DNA of 64,000 nt from Trissonchulus latispiculum. Taxonomy: Eukaryota; Nematoda; Enoplea; Enoplida; Ironidae. The position numbers and the translations under genes were made by a program. The stretch covers positions 26,294-90,293 of the forward strand of contig JASAND010021267.1 in NCBI GenBank assembly GCA_030248195.1, written 5' to 3'. Under the pieces are notes generated by a model that worked only from the letters and a program-made list of their open reading frames with translations, had not been told where the DNA came from and did no database searches. Each line of letters opens with the position of its first letter. Position 1 is the first letter of the stretch. This document shows, in pieces, positions 53,737 to 64,000 of this stretch.

Positions 53737-54717
53737 GGTGGTGATTCCTTTTGGTGCTTTCTGTTAGTTTACAGCACAAACCAAGTCGGAATTTTACGAA
53801 ACTTTCCAAAAACACTTATTTTAGCGTTCTAACACCCTCTGCGCAATCCCGGTTCAAAAATTCAACATTTGCGTTCAAGTCGGTTTTAGCCAATTTGTGA
53901 CAGTTGAACAGCAGCTGCATAGTTGTAACTACATTCAATCGAAAGATCTCGTTATGCTCTACATTTTTGCTTTTTAAAGTAGCCTTCTAGCTTTTCGCTA
54001 TCGTGAGATATAACCGATTTTCTTATTTTGGCATTGAAAACTTGTCATTTCTGGAGAAATCAAATAATCCATTATTTCTCGAGCTGCACAAGCCGCAATA
54101 TCAAACCAAGGGTATCATTTTAAAGCCCCTACAGAGGCCAATTATCTGCGACATGATCGTTATCCAATTGCTATCCTACTAGCTGTAGTTTTAAAAAATG
54201 TAGTTTTTTCAAAAACACGACCAATTTTTTTCTGGGGATTGTGGAGCATTCCCTATGCAATGTGAAGGACTGCCATTTTGCAGATGCGTTCTGTACTAAA
54301 TTACCCCGAGACCCATTTTTAGTTGCCCCGATTGCGGCTTTCTAGCGAACATGGTCGCTTGCCAAAGTTTGGAAAAGTAGACAAAATCCAGGTTGCGCAT
54401 ACCTTTTTGCTAATTTCGCCACAACGAAGAGCGATTTCTCATTAATTAAAAAAATTGTCCCCAGCTATTTGACAGAGTATCGATTGATATAACCGACGTC
54501 TCCCGAAAAAATTTATTTCAGCCTGCAAAAAATCCGGAAAATTACTTTCCTTCTAAAATACAGTAAAATAATTTCGAAAAACCAAACTTAATTTCATTGT
54601 ATTCCTTAACAAGAGAAAATTTAAAGCTACAGTTTGATATTAAGATGGGTTTCTAACTCCAAATAATGAATGAGTAATAACGTTTCAAAGTTGATGACAC
54701 CAAAAGGAATCACCACC
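53737..54717. mobile_element. TTAA-target (piggyBac-type) MITE, copy 2
   Basis: TTAA at 53733-53736 and 54718-54721. Ends GGTGGTGATTCCTTTTGGTG and its complement match exactly over 20 bases. Same family as 5756-6685, opposite orientation. No transposase. Confidence 0.93.
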
Positions 54718-54854
54718 TTAACACACTACAGAAGCTTAAAGACGATCCCTTCACCTTACGCTAAACTAGTACCTATTAAATATTAACGTTGCGCGCATAG
54801 GAAATAGTGTTTAAACAGGACGCCCATAATTTCAGAAACCATGTTTTAACATAG

Positions 54855-54930
54855 GAGCCATGGCCCATATCTGGGCCATGGGCGTCCAACAACAGGATGC
54901 CCATGGCCCATATATGGGCCATGGGCATGC
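54855..54930. repeat. Two perfect palindromes around GGCCCATAT-ATGGGCC
   Basis: 54858-54881 is palindromic apart from one central mismatch and 54899-54926 is a perfect 28-bp palindrome; both share CCATGGCCCATAT. They could form twin cruciforms. Confidence 0.85.
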
Positions 54931-55068
54931 AGCGTTAAACAATGACATTTTTAACTACTCGTTTAACTCAAAAACATTACGTGAATGCATACTTTATAAG
55001 TAATTGTTTATTATAGCAACATTTCTGTCTATATGTAAACGACACAAGGCATACATAAGTGAAGTTAA

Positions 55069-55597
55069 TGGAGGTGACTAAAGAACAGGATCAGGGACCA
55101 TTTCAGGATCAGGATCAGGATCGGATGACTAAAAGCAGGATCCATTTCAGGATCGGCTCGAAACTTCAGGATCGGGTTAGGTGTAGATCCCGGCTTATAA
55201 CTTGAGGAACCGACTTAGAAGTGGATCCGAAGTTTAGGATCAGGTGTCTAAATACAGGATCCACTTGAGATCGGCTTCAGATAACTTCAAGATAACTTCA
55301 GGATCCGACTTAGAAGTGGATCTTGTGGTCAGGAACTGGTGTCTAAAACAGGATCGGTTTCTGTATTGGCTTGCAACTTCCGATTCTGTTTTTAGACATC
55401 CGATCCTGAATTCAGGATTCACTTCAAGTCGGATCCTGAAGTTATAAGCGATCCTGAATCGGATCCTGTAGTTACAAGCCGATCCTGAAATTGATCCGTT
55501 TTTAGTCACCCGATCCTGATCCTGATCCTGAAGTGGATCCTGATCCTTATCCCGATCCTGGTTTTATTCACCTCCAAATAGGTTTTAGTCACCTCCA
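55069..55597. mobile_element. Foldback element made of GGATC-type short repeats
   Basis: TGGAGGTGACTA (55069) and TAGTCACCTCCA (to 55597) are exact inverse ends. The left half is packed with CAGGATC and the right half with GATCCTG, so the whole 530 bp can fold. Confidence 0.88.
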
Positions 55598-55623
55598 AAT
55601 AAATGACACAGAAGTGTGTTGAA

Positions 55624-56595
55624 GGTGGTAGTACCACTACCGGGGTGGACTTTGAACAGATACTGTGAACTAAAAACTTAATCAATCGCTTTGAAATTTG
55701 GCATAATTGTTCTTTATTATGTTTTGCATCAGATGAGCTGATCTACGACGCTGCGGGGACTGGCTTGCTGGTCTACACAATAGGAAATGTATTAAAAGCT
55801 TTAAACTTAAATATCTCCTTCAATCCTTTATGAAATCATTTGAGATTTTCAGTATATGGTTGGTTTACATATACGCTCAGGCCGTTTTTTTAGTTTTTCG
55901 TAAAAGTGAGTTTTCCGTTTTTTAGAGTGTTTTGAAAATTTGTAAAATTTATATCTTGCCTAATATTGCGTTTTTCCAAAAACCAAGAAAACAGCCTGAA
56001 CGTATGCTGATGCAAAACTTATTTGCAAAATTTGGTCCATTTTGACTGAAAGAGTGATGAGAAAATCAAAAACAAAGATTCTGTAATTTTTCATTGTTTG
56101 CTTTGGTTTTCGAAATTTCCTATGCTTTCAAGCAGCTGCAAAGTGCTTTCTATTAAATAATGCACATAAATAACGCAAAAAGAACCGCTAAAACCCAATA
56201 GATTTAATTTTCGGATATACTGTTTTTACTTTACATTATGTGTGCAAACGGTCAACGTAATTGAGCTATGTCAGCTATATATCAGCTATTCAGCTTCAAC
56301 CGCTTGTAACGTTTGATAGAAACCACGTACAGAAGAGATATGCACATCATTTTAAAGCTCTTTTTATGCTCTTTCACACGGCAGATTCAAATTTAGGATA
56401 CAAGGCTTAACTAGATTTTTGATTATTTGCGCATGCGCTAAGCCATGATGGTAGCTAGCAAGTTATGCACTTTCAGACACCAAAATTTTATGCAAAGATA
56501 GCCTGCCAACCAAACGTGTTTCACCACTAGTTTCGTCATGTTTGCTTCATTTATGCCATGATTATGTCGAAAATCCCGCTAGTGGTACTACCACC
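55624..56595. mobile_element. TTAA-target MITE with GGTGGTAGTACCACTA ends
   Basis: Ends GGTGGTAGTACCACTA and exact complement. TTAA follows at 56596-56599; TGAA precedes at 55620-55623, one base off. No coding capacity seen. Confidence 0.85.
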
Positions 56596-56599
56596 TTAA

Positions 56600-57455
56600 G
56601 GGGGGAGCGCTACTTGGGTCTAAAATTCTACACTCACCGATTTGGCTCAAATTGTGCTCATTGATACTCCTTAGGGTCCTACACAAACCATTGAAATTTG
56701 AGGCGATTTCGTCCAGGAATAAAAAAGTTACAGTCATTCAAAATTTCCAGTTCCTATTGAAATTGGCCCGGAATCGGAACTTTAAATTTTTTGCTTCTGG
56801 CAACGATAACTTACTCAAATCAAAACCGTTCGAAACGTTCTATAGCTCATTTTGTAGCTAATACAATATCTAAAACTTGTCGAAGAGCTTTTTTTAAATT
56901 TCGGTTTCTAACTGTTGTAATAATCGTTTCTGTGAAGCAGCCCCAAAAATTAGTCATGTGACAACTTCGGAATTTTTCGAAATTTACAAATATGCATAAT
57001 GTCTACATCGATCGACAGCTTAATTCTTAACAACTGTTCTTCTTGGCGCAAACGGCCATTTTGTAGCAGTTTCAAGCTATCGGTCTAACACCGTGTCTTC
57101 GTGATTATTCAATTTCTGTGTTTGTGGGGTTGTCTCACGAAAAGGATTGATACGAATTTTGTAAAAAGCTCTTCGACAAGTTTTAGATATTGTATTTAGC
57201 TCCAAGATGAGCTATAGAACGTTTCAAACGGTTTTGATTTGAGTAAGGTATCGTTGTCAGAAGCGAAAAATCTAAAGTTCCTATTTTAGGCCATTTTCAA
57301 TAGGAATTGGAAATTTTGAATGGCTGTAAGTTTTTTATTCCTGGACGAAATCATCCCAAATTTCAATGGATTGTGTAGGGCCCTAGGGACTATCAATGAG
57401 CACAATTTGAGCCAAATCGGTGAGGGTCGAATTTTCGACCCAAGTAGCGCCCTCC
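56600..57455. mobile_element. TTAA-target MITE with AGCGCTACTTGGGTC ends
   Basis: TTAA at 56596-56599 and 57456-57459. Inverted arms of about 270 bp (to 56870 and from 57180) begin GGGGGGAGCGCTACTTGGG. It shares its left TTAA with the neighbouring element. Confidence 0.92.
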
Positions 57456-57637
57456 TTAATCATGAGTGATGCTCATTAAAATCTCAGTGCGGTCGATTGG
57501 TTAAACGACTGCAACGGCGTAATCTGATTGGTGCTCAAAAGTCCCGCCTCAAGGTCTCACATTTGTTAACCATATGCTTGACGGATCTGTCTAAAAAGCG
57601 GAAGTGGAAACAGAAATGAAAACCAGGTGTAATAAGC

Positions 57638-59128
57638 AGGGTTTTTTGGTTTTCGGATTTGCGTCAACCTTGCGTCCCGCTAAGTTTAAGTTGCGTCCAG
57701 TTAAGAAATTTGGCGTCCAGGTAGAATTTTTGTTTTATCGTGTTTCCTGTACATAAAATTGATTTATTTATAAAAATTTTGGTAATTTCTTTAGTGTAAC
57801 ACTATTTAGACAATTTAGAAAGTTGATGCTGCTTAACCGTAATGCACAATTACAAGGGCACCTATAGAACATAGATGCGGCCAGTGTACACGGCGGGGGG
57901 TCTGAGGGGTGGAGCCCCTCCAGAAGTTGAAGAATTTTTTGCAATTCCAGAAAAATTCGTAATGGAAATGTTTAGAAAGATTTTATTTGGCACCTGTTGC
58001 ATCTAAAGCAATACCTTGAGTAATTTTCAACATTATTGACACACAGTATTCCGATATTTCAATGTTATATAATATAGTTAAACTAATTAAAGTATTGAAA
58101 AACGTAATGAAATATTTAGGAATAGCATTGAGAAAAAGGTAGTAAATATCAAACATACATTCAGTTTTGAAAACTCTGACAACTACTGATCCCTGAAAAC
58201 TGCATCGGAAGTGAACACCGGGGGGTCTGGGGGGCGGAGCCCCCAGAAGTTGGGGATTATTTGCAATTATGGATTAAATCCGTAATGGAAATGTTTAAAA
58301 AATTAATTTGGTATCTGTTATACATATGTAGCGCTTCTACCAGGGCTGGTGGACCAAGAAGAAACCAAGGACAAGCCCAAACGGGAGGCGTCAGGCACCC
58401 TCGTACCCACGAAACCAGAACCTATAAGAGAGAAGGGAAGAGGGAATTCAGCTTTTTCAATCACCATTGAAAGTAAAGAATTGGCCCAGCCGGGTTTCGA
58501 ACCACGGCCCTTCTGACTCCGGCAGATATGCTAATTGCTAACCAACTACACCACAGGGCCATCAACTCAACTCCCATTGCAGGCTTATCAATCTTTCCTA
58601 TGCCTGCTTCCCTTACACATATCTAACTAAAGCATCTAACGCTATTTCATTCTTTGCGTAAATTGCAACTGTAAATTTTTGTATTTTGAATAAAGTCGGT
58701 ATCAATATACAAGAGCGTGTACGCGTGGTGTAGTATTATTCTTCAAAAATGTGTTAAAAACTCAAATGTTCACGATTATGCACATTGTAATGCTTTACTT
58801 ATTGATGTGAAATTTACGAGTTCAACAAGATCTATGGATACAGGTGGACAACGACTTAACAAATAACATTGAGGCATGACCTCGCACCTTGGCATTCCAT
58901 GACAAAGTGAAAAACGCCGGGGGTCTGGGGGCGGAGCCCCCAGGATCCGAAGAAATTTTTGGAAAAAAACGGAAAAATTGGTACTGGAAACATTTAAAGT
59001 TATTACTCTTACAAAAGTGAATTTTCTCCCGAAATAATGTTGCGTCTAGCTTGCGTCCCGTTAAAATTTCATTGCGTCCAGATAAGAAACTTTGCGTCCA
59101 GACGCACATCTGGACGCAAAAAACCCTG
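57638..59128. mobile_element. hAT-like element with exact 8-bp target duplication
   Basis: GTAATAAG at 57630-57637 and 59129-59136. Ends CAGGGTTTTTTG and CAAAAAACCCTG. GCGTCCAG phrases repeat near both ends. Three internal direct repeats (about 57890, 58218, 58917) each start with GGGGTCTG-GGGCGGAGCCCC and continue GTAATGGAAATGTTTA or a variant. No transposase. Confidence 0.93.
58483..58560 (-). tRNA. tRNA-like sequence (pseudogene or SINE head)
   Basis: The minus strand starts GGCCCTGTGGTGTAGTTGG (A box) and ends with GGTTCGAAACC (B box) and CTGGGCC pairing with the start, with one mismatch. The T stem has mismatches and the anticodon loop lacks the usual T before the anticodon, so it is not a working tRNA. 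Confidence 0.65.
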
Positions 59129-59136
59129 GTAATAAG

Positions 59137-60731
59137 CAGAGATGGAAGCAGAAACACGGTCTAAAATGTGAAAACGGAATTTAGTCTGAAATGCGGAAAC
59201 CAAAACAAGTCTACAATGCGGAAACGAGGTGCATTCCAGACATTTCCGTCGCTAGGTGGCGTTGTCGTCATGAAAGCGAGAGGTAGTGCAGCGGTCAGAG
59301 CATGGAAGCAGAGCTTGGTGCTGGGGATCTCTTGGGAGAGCAGATACCATACCCCAACAAGCAAAGCAAGTGACCAGACAATGGATCTCCTCATTGGAGC
59401 AGACAACTTTACAGGGGGATTACTCACAATACAACAAGGTCTGGATCTCAACTAGGATGGAGTCTCATCGGCCGTACAACTGAATCCGAGCTCATCCTCC
59501 CCCTCCAGAGGGGTGACTCACCCCCCCCCCCCAAGAATCCGGATTTTTTCGGTTTTGGGGCAAAAAACGGAAAAATCCGGTTTTCCGGCGGCCTCCGGCG
59601 GTTCACCCCCTAGGAACTTCCCCTCCTGCACATGTCTGATCCATGCTGACCTTTATTCATGGTGTTCAAACCCACAAAAACTAAATTCATACGGGTGCAG
59701 CTCTCCAGACAATCCTTTAGCCAAATCGAATTAGATACACCCAATCTGCATCACACCCCAAACCGCGTCTCTGAGCCGTTTAAAGTTATTTGGTGCGCTA
59801 TAAAATGGGAGATATCCTAAAGTTTTTACACTTGTGAGCAAGTCTGTTCGAGCTTTATACAATTGTGTAAAAATCATTTATTAAAACTTTTTTAATAGTG
59901 CGCAATGCTACAGAATTCAATATGCTTTGAATAAAACACGCGCGCCCACCAAATTTTAAGCAGTGTCCCAAATTCGGTTTTATGCGCCTAATAACCTAAT
60001 ACTTAACAACGTTTAATGTGTCAGCTATGAAATTGTTTGTTGGAATCTGCTGCTGATTCTAAAAATATAAACAATTCCTGATTTCAGCTTACTAGATCTA
60101 AGAAATTCCGCTTTTAATGGAACTAGTAAGTAATCAGTGCCCAAAGTGCGTCGCCGTAAATTAACTTTTTGAACAAATATCCCTAATGTGCATTTGTATC
60201 ATTTGCATTTAAATTTGTTTCAAATAAATGGAAATACTGTCTCTATGACAAAGCCTACAAAACTTAGTGCAAACACATTCTAAAGATAATCTGAGCAATC
60301 TAATGCCAAGTTTAACAACCTTTTGACAGCGGAAAACTGCACCTTTTGATTAAAAAGAGCTATAACTTACGGTATGCTTTATCTATTACCGTCAATTCAG
60401 AAATGCAGAAGCAGAGGTACTTGAGACCTCTGTAAGTTCCATTTCATAAACTTTGATCTTTCAAAAGTTACAGTATATATGTCAAAAATGAACACATTGT
60501 ATAAGTGGACGAAAGGTGACGCCTATTGGGCGCATCTATTCTACCAATGATTTATGGTCACGCCTCAAGTCTTGTGTAAAGCTAGGTGCAGACAAGGATC
60601 TGTTGTCCGAGTACGACACACTAGTTAGTACAGTACCAACTAAATAAAGGTATCATTGATGCGGTGGATAACAAGCAAAAGAAAGCAAAGATTATATACC
60701 CCACCAGTATAGTACCACAAAAAGACTGCAA
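59137..60731. other. Left palindrome arm between the hAT and BEL/Pao parts
   Basis: No protein-like frame. Near 59280 GTAGTGCAGCGGTCAGAG and near 59440 GGTCTGGATCTC resemble drifted A and B boxes, so a tRNA-derived SINE may be embedded (also in the other arm near 63470-63620). Confidence 0.4.
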
Positions 60732-60990
60732 CAAAAGTCCGCATCGTTTATGGCGCATCTGCTAAAGGTAAAAAAGCTAATCCTAGTTTGAATGCATGCT
60801 TCTGCAGAGGTATATATTGTCATTTTAGGGGACTTGTGTGGACTTCTTGTGATATTTAGAAATTAGAATGGACCGAATAGGGTTGGTTTCAGATATTGAA
60901 AAGGCATACTTACAGGCAGGATTACATCACAGTGACTGATATGTAACCCGATTCCTTTGGCTAAAAAAGAATCCGATGGTACCTAATACC
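60732..60990 (+). pseudogene. Broken BEL/Pao retrotransposon reverse transcriptase
   Basis: Two stretches of the pol domain are readable: KVRIVYGASAKGKKANPSLN at 60735, and in another frame from 60886 VSDIEKAYLQAGLHHSD, a stop, then YVTRFLWLK. The first aspartate of RT motif A (DIEKAYLQ) is at 60892. Spacing and wording are those of BEL/Pao elements. Stops and a frameshift show it is dead. The counterpart in the other arm is equally broken. Confidence 0.8.
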
Positions 60991-61429
60991 ACCAGAAACC
61001 CCGCGCACAGTTCTCGGTGATTGTTTGGTATGCGCACACCTTAGAAAATTTTCAAGTTTCTCAAAACCATCTACTTTGGTATGCGCACACTTACAAAACG
61101 GTTCTCTACTGTATATTCCCTAATATTTTCTGGTTGTTATTGTCCAAGTGGGATATTTTAACAAGTTTATAAAATTTACGTCGGATCTTTTACGGTTCTA
61201 GAGAAAATTCGATACGATACCCAATGTCACTTGGAATCTTTTGCCAGTGTCGAGATTTTTTGGCGCAGAGATTTGGTCTTTTCTGCATTAAATTTTTCTG
61301 CATTTTCTGCATCTGCATTTCTTCCCCCCAACCTTAAAACTGAGGCAGTATGAAGCGTTTGAGAATTTTGCTGCATATTTCTCGGCGCCGACAGAAAACC
61401 TCAGCTCATTTTTCATGCCTTTGGTTCAA

Positions 61430-61610
61430 CAACACATTGCCCCAAGAACCACAATCATCAGTGATGAGTGGCGGGCGAGCCTATAATAGTTATTCTACCA
61501 CAGGGACGACATTTTCCACAGACTGTATTTAACCACTCACAAAATTTTGTTAATCCGATTAACGGTGCCAATACCCAGCGGATAAAAACTCATTGGAGAG
61601 CCCCGAAAGC
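61430..61610 (+). pseudogene. Broken ISXO2/IS1595 (Merlin-type) transposase, DDE domain scrap
   Basis: In the unpaired centre of the palindrome. One frame reads APRTTIISDEWRA (second aspartate at 61463), continued one base off by YNSYSTTGT, and a third stretch from 61528 reads FNHSQNFVNPINGANTQRIK then THWRAPKA. These are the conserved blocks of ISXO2-like transposases, the family behind eukaryotic Merlin elements. The usual catalytic Glu after TQ-I is Lys here (61585-61587) and at least two frameshifts occur, so it is inactive. The first catalytic Asp region was not found. Confidence 0.78.
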
Positions 61611-61864
61611 CAACCTATGAGACAGAAAACGGAGTACATTGGTAATCTTCTGCCGGGAGGACTTGTTGGCCACCCATTGTTGGTTCGCTTGTCACAGAAA
61701 GCGTCCATTCTTGCACTTTTTGGCAGAACTCAAGAAATCGTTAACTGTGGGTAGCTTTTAAAAAATGTTTCATAATGTTCTGCATTAAGTGCTTTGAATT
61801 TGATCATTTCAATAATTGTGAAGCTTGTGAACTCCAGAACAATTAACAACATATAGTTGAAAAC

Positions 61865-64000
61865 TGACCAGAAAATATTTGGGAATATACAGTAGAGAAC
61901 CGTTTTGTAAGGTGTGCCGCATAGCAAAGTAGATGGTTTTGAGAAAATTGTAATTTTGTAAAGTGTGCGCATAGCAAATTATTGATACCTTTTACCGTAT
62001 GTCTCTTGAAATTTGTAAAGGTGTGCTGCATCCCAAAGTAGATGGTTTTGAGAAGCGTAAGAATTTTGTAAGGTGTAGGCATACCAAACGTCACCGAGAA
62101 CTGTGTGTGGGTTTCCTGTGAACAGTACCATCGGATTCTTTAGCCAAGGAATCAGTTTTATATCGATCACTGTGATGTAATCCTGCAAGTATGCCTTTTC
62201 AATATCTGAAACAACCTATTTCGGTCATTCTAATTTCTAAATATCAAAGTCCACACAAGTCCCCTAAAATGACAATATATACCTCTGCAGAAGCATGCAT
62301 TAAAACTAGGATTAGCTTTTTTTACCTTTAGCAGATGCGCCATAAACGATGCGGACTTTTGTTGCAGTCTTTTTGTGGTACTATACAGTAGGGTATATAA
62401 TCTTTCTTTGTGTTATCCACCGCATCAATGATACATTTATTTAGTTAATTTTCTTCTTAAGTGTGTCCGTACTTGGACAACAGATCATATCTGCACCTAG
62501 CTTCTTTAAGACTTGAGGCGTGATATAATCATTAGGTAGAATATGATCACGCCCAATGGGCATCTTTAGTCACTTGCACAATATGATTATTTTGACATAT
62601 ATACTGTAACTGAAGATCAAAGTTTATGAGTGGAACTTTGAAGGTCTCAAATACCTCATACATTTCTGTGACTGTGATAGATAAAAGCATACAACAAAGT
62701 TATAGCTCTTTTTTTATCAAAAAGGTGCAGTTTTCGCTGTCCAAAGATTTGATAAACTTTGGTATTAGATTTGTAGGACATTCTAGAGATGTGTTTCTAC
62801 ACTAAATTTTGTAGGCTTTGTCATTAGGACAGTATTTCCATTTATTTGAAACAAAATTTAAATGCAAATATTTACAAATGCACATTAGGGATATTTGTTC
62901 AAAAAGTTAATTTTGACGACGCACTTGGGCACTGATTACTTACTAGTTCCATTAAAGCAGAATTTCTTTAGATCAGTAAGCTGAAATCGAATTTGTTTAT
63001 ATTTTTAGAATCAGCAGCAATTCAAACAAAAGTATTTTCACTAAAACTGATAAAACGTTGTTAAAGCGAAATGTGTATTAGGTTGAGCCAAACATAAAAC
63101 CAGGAATTTGATTTTGCCAAAATTTGGTGGAGCACGTGTTATTCAAAGCATATTGATACACGAAAAATGCGCACTATTAAAAAGTTTTGGCTCAAAACTC
63201 GATTTTTTGTTCTCTCCAAAAGCTCGAACGACGCTCCTGGAATGCAAAAACTTGGATCCTGCCGAACTTCTCGGCAATAACTTTAAAACTGACTCCAAAA
63301 CCTTGCCGATTTGAAGCCGATTTATTATGGAAGTTTTGGCTCACCGCCGGTAAAAGTTCGAGAAAGTTTACCAGAATATGAAAATTTTTGATTTTTCGAT
63401 TTTTTGGAAAAATCGGATTCTGCTGAGTGAGTCGCCCCTCCGCGGCCATGAAGACTCCGTCGGATCCAGACCTTGTTGTACATTTGTACGAGATATTCTG
63501 CTGCGTTGTGCCGTAATGAGAGACTCCATTGTCTGGTCTGCCTGTTGGGGAGCAATATTGTCTGCTCTCCCAGAGATCCCCAGCACCAAGCTCTGCTTCC
63601 GTCTCTGACCGCTGCCTACCTCTCGCTTTCGACGACAACACCACTGCGGCGGAAATGTCTGGAATGCACCTCATTCCCGCATTGTGACGCTGTTTTGGTT
63701 TCCGCATTTCAACTTGAATTCCGTTTTCACGGCCACGAGACCGTGTTCCGTCTCTCGCTGCTACTACGAGGCTTTTGCGTCCAGATGTGCGTCTGGACAC
63801 AAAGTTATTTATCTGAACTTTACGTAACTTGTTCGCCGGAAACAAAACCGACACGCTTTAATCTTTCGAAAGAAAATTCACTTTTGTAAGGGTAAAAACT
63901 TTAAGAATGTTTCCAGTACCAATTTTTGCGTTTTTTCAAAAAATTTCTTCGGGTCACGAGGGCTCCGCCCCCAGACCACCGCGGTGTTTCCCACTTTGTC
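61865..64000. repeat. Right arm of the large palindrome, runs off the window
   Basis: Inverse copy of 58900-61145, still pairing at the last base: the end matches the 58900-58945 stretch with GGAGCCCCCAG. The true outer boundary is outside. It includes a hAT-type end (GACGCAAAAGCC on the minus strand) near 63780, so part of the hAT element is inside the duplication. Confidence 0.88.
62113..62366 (-). pseudogene. Second, inverted copy of the BEL/Pao RT fragment
   Basis: Minus-strand counterpart of 60732-60990. It has the same KVRIVYGASAKG stretch and a shortened motif A region with different small deletions, so the two arms have decayed separately. Confidence 0.75.

Larger units (their letters stand above)
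58900..61145. repeat. Left arm of a palindrome larger than 5 kb
   Basis: Pairs with 61865-64000 in inverse orientation. For example, CTCTGCAGAGG-like phrases at 60803 and 62285, CATTTATTTGAAAC near 62840 with its complement near 60220, and GGTCTGGATC near 59445 with GATCCAGACC at 63464. Indels and substitutions are frequent, so the duplication is not recent. Confidence 0.88.

Noticed and set aside
63192..63854. 220-codon minus-strand frame as a protein
   Set aside because: It lies inside the palindrome arm; the counterpart arm does not keep the frame.

Overview
The window is animal nuclear DNA: AT-rich, intron-rich and crowded with mobile elements. One host gene is visible, on the minus strand. 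It is a sodium/chloride-dependent neurotransmitter transporter of the SLC6 family, closest in motifs to the GABA/taurine/creatine branch. I assembled eleven coding exons from the start codon near 38.0 kb down to 111. Every splice site is GT-AG and the reading frame carries through each junction. One isoform covers 458 codons, about TM1 to TM9; the last membrane segments lie beyond the left edge. The species cannot be fixed. The transporter and the repeat mix (BEL/Pao, LINE with RNase H, hAT, TTAA-target, Merlin-like and foldback elements) fit a marine invertebrate, possibly a non-bilaterian.

The most interesting host feature is a pair of tandem alternative exons (15288-15419 and 15963-16094). 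Both are 132 nt, have the same splice phases and encode TM2 plus the following loop. By hand count they differ at about 35 of 132 bases but only 6 of 43 complete codons change the amino acid, so both look selected as protein. They are probably spliced one at a time.

Layout. 0.1-16.1 kb: transporter exons 10 to 2, with small transposons in the introns. 16.1-37.8 kb: a 21.7 kb first intron with foldback elements, a 34-bp minisatellite, three 145-149 bp satellite arrays, a hAT copy with an exact 8-bp target duplication, long-TIR elements sharing a terminal motif, and a LINE reverse-transcriptase scrap. 37.8-38.0 kb: first coding exon. 38-64 kb: no host gene recognised. This part holds two near-identical 1.1 kb TA-target transposons, two further hAT elements, a nested LINE fragment with RNase H, a cluster of TTAA-target elements, two tRNA-like sequences, and a palindrome of more than 5 kb at 58.9-64.0 kb. 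The palindrome arms carry a broken BEL/Pao reverse transcriptase and its centre a broken ISXO2/Merlin-type transposase.

Most open reading frames outside the transporter are chance frames in repeats and are left out. All boundaries and comparisons were made by eye.
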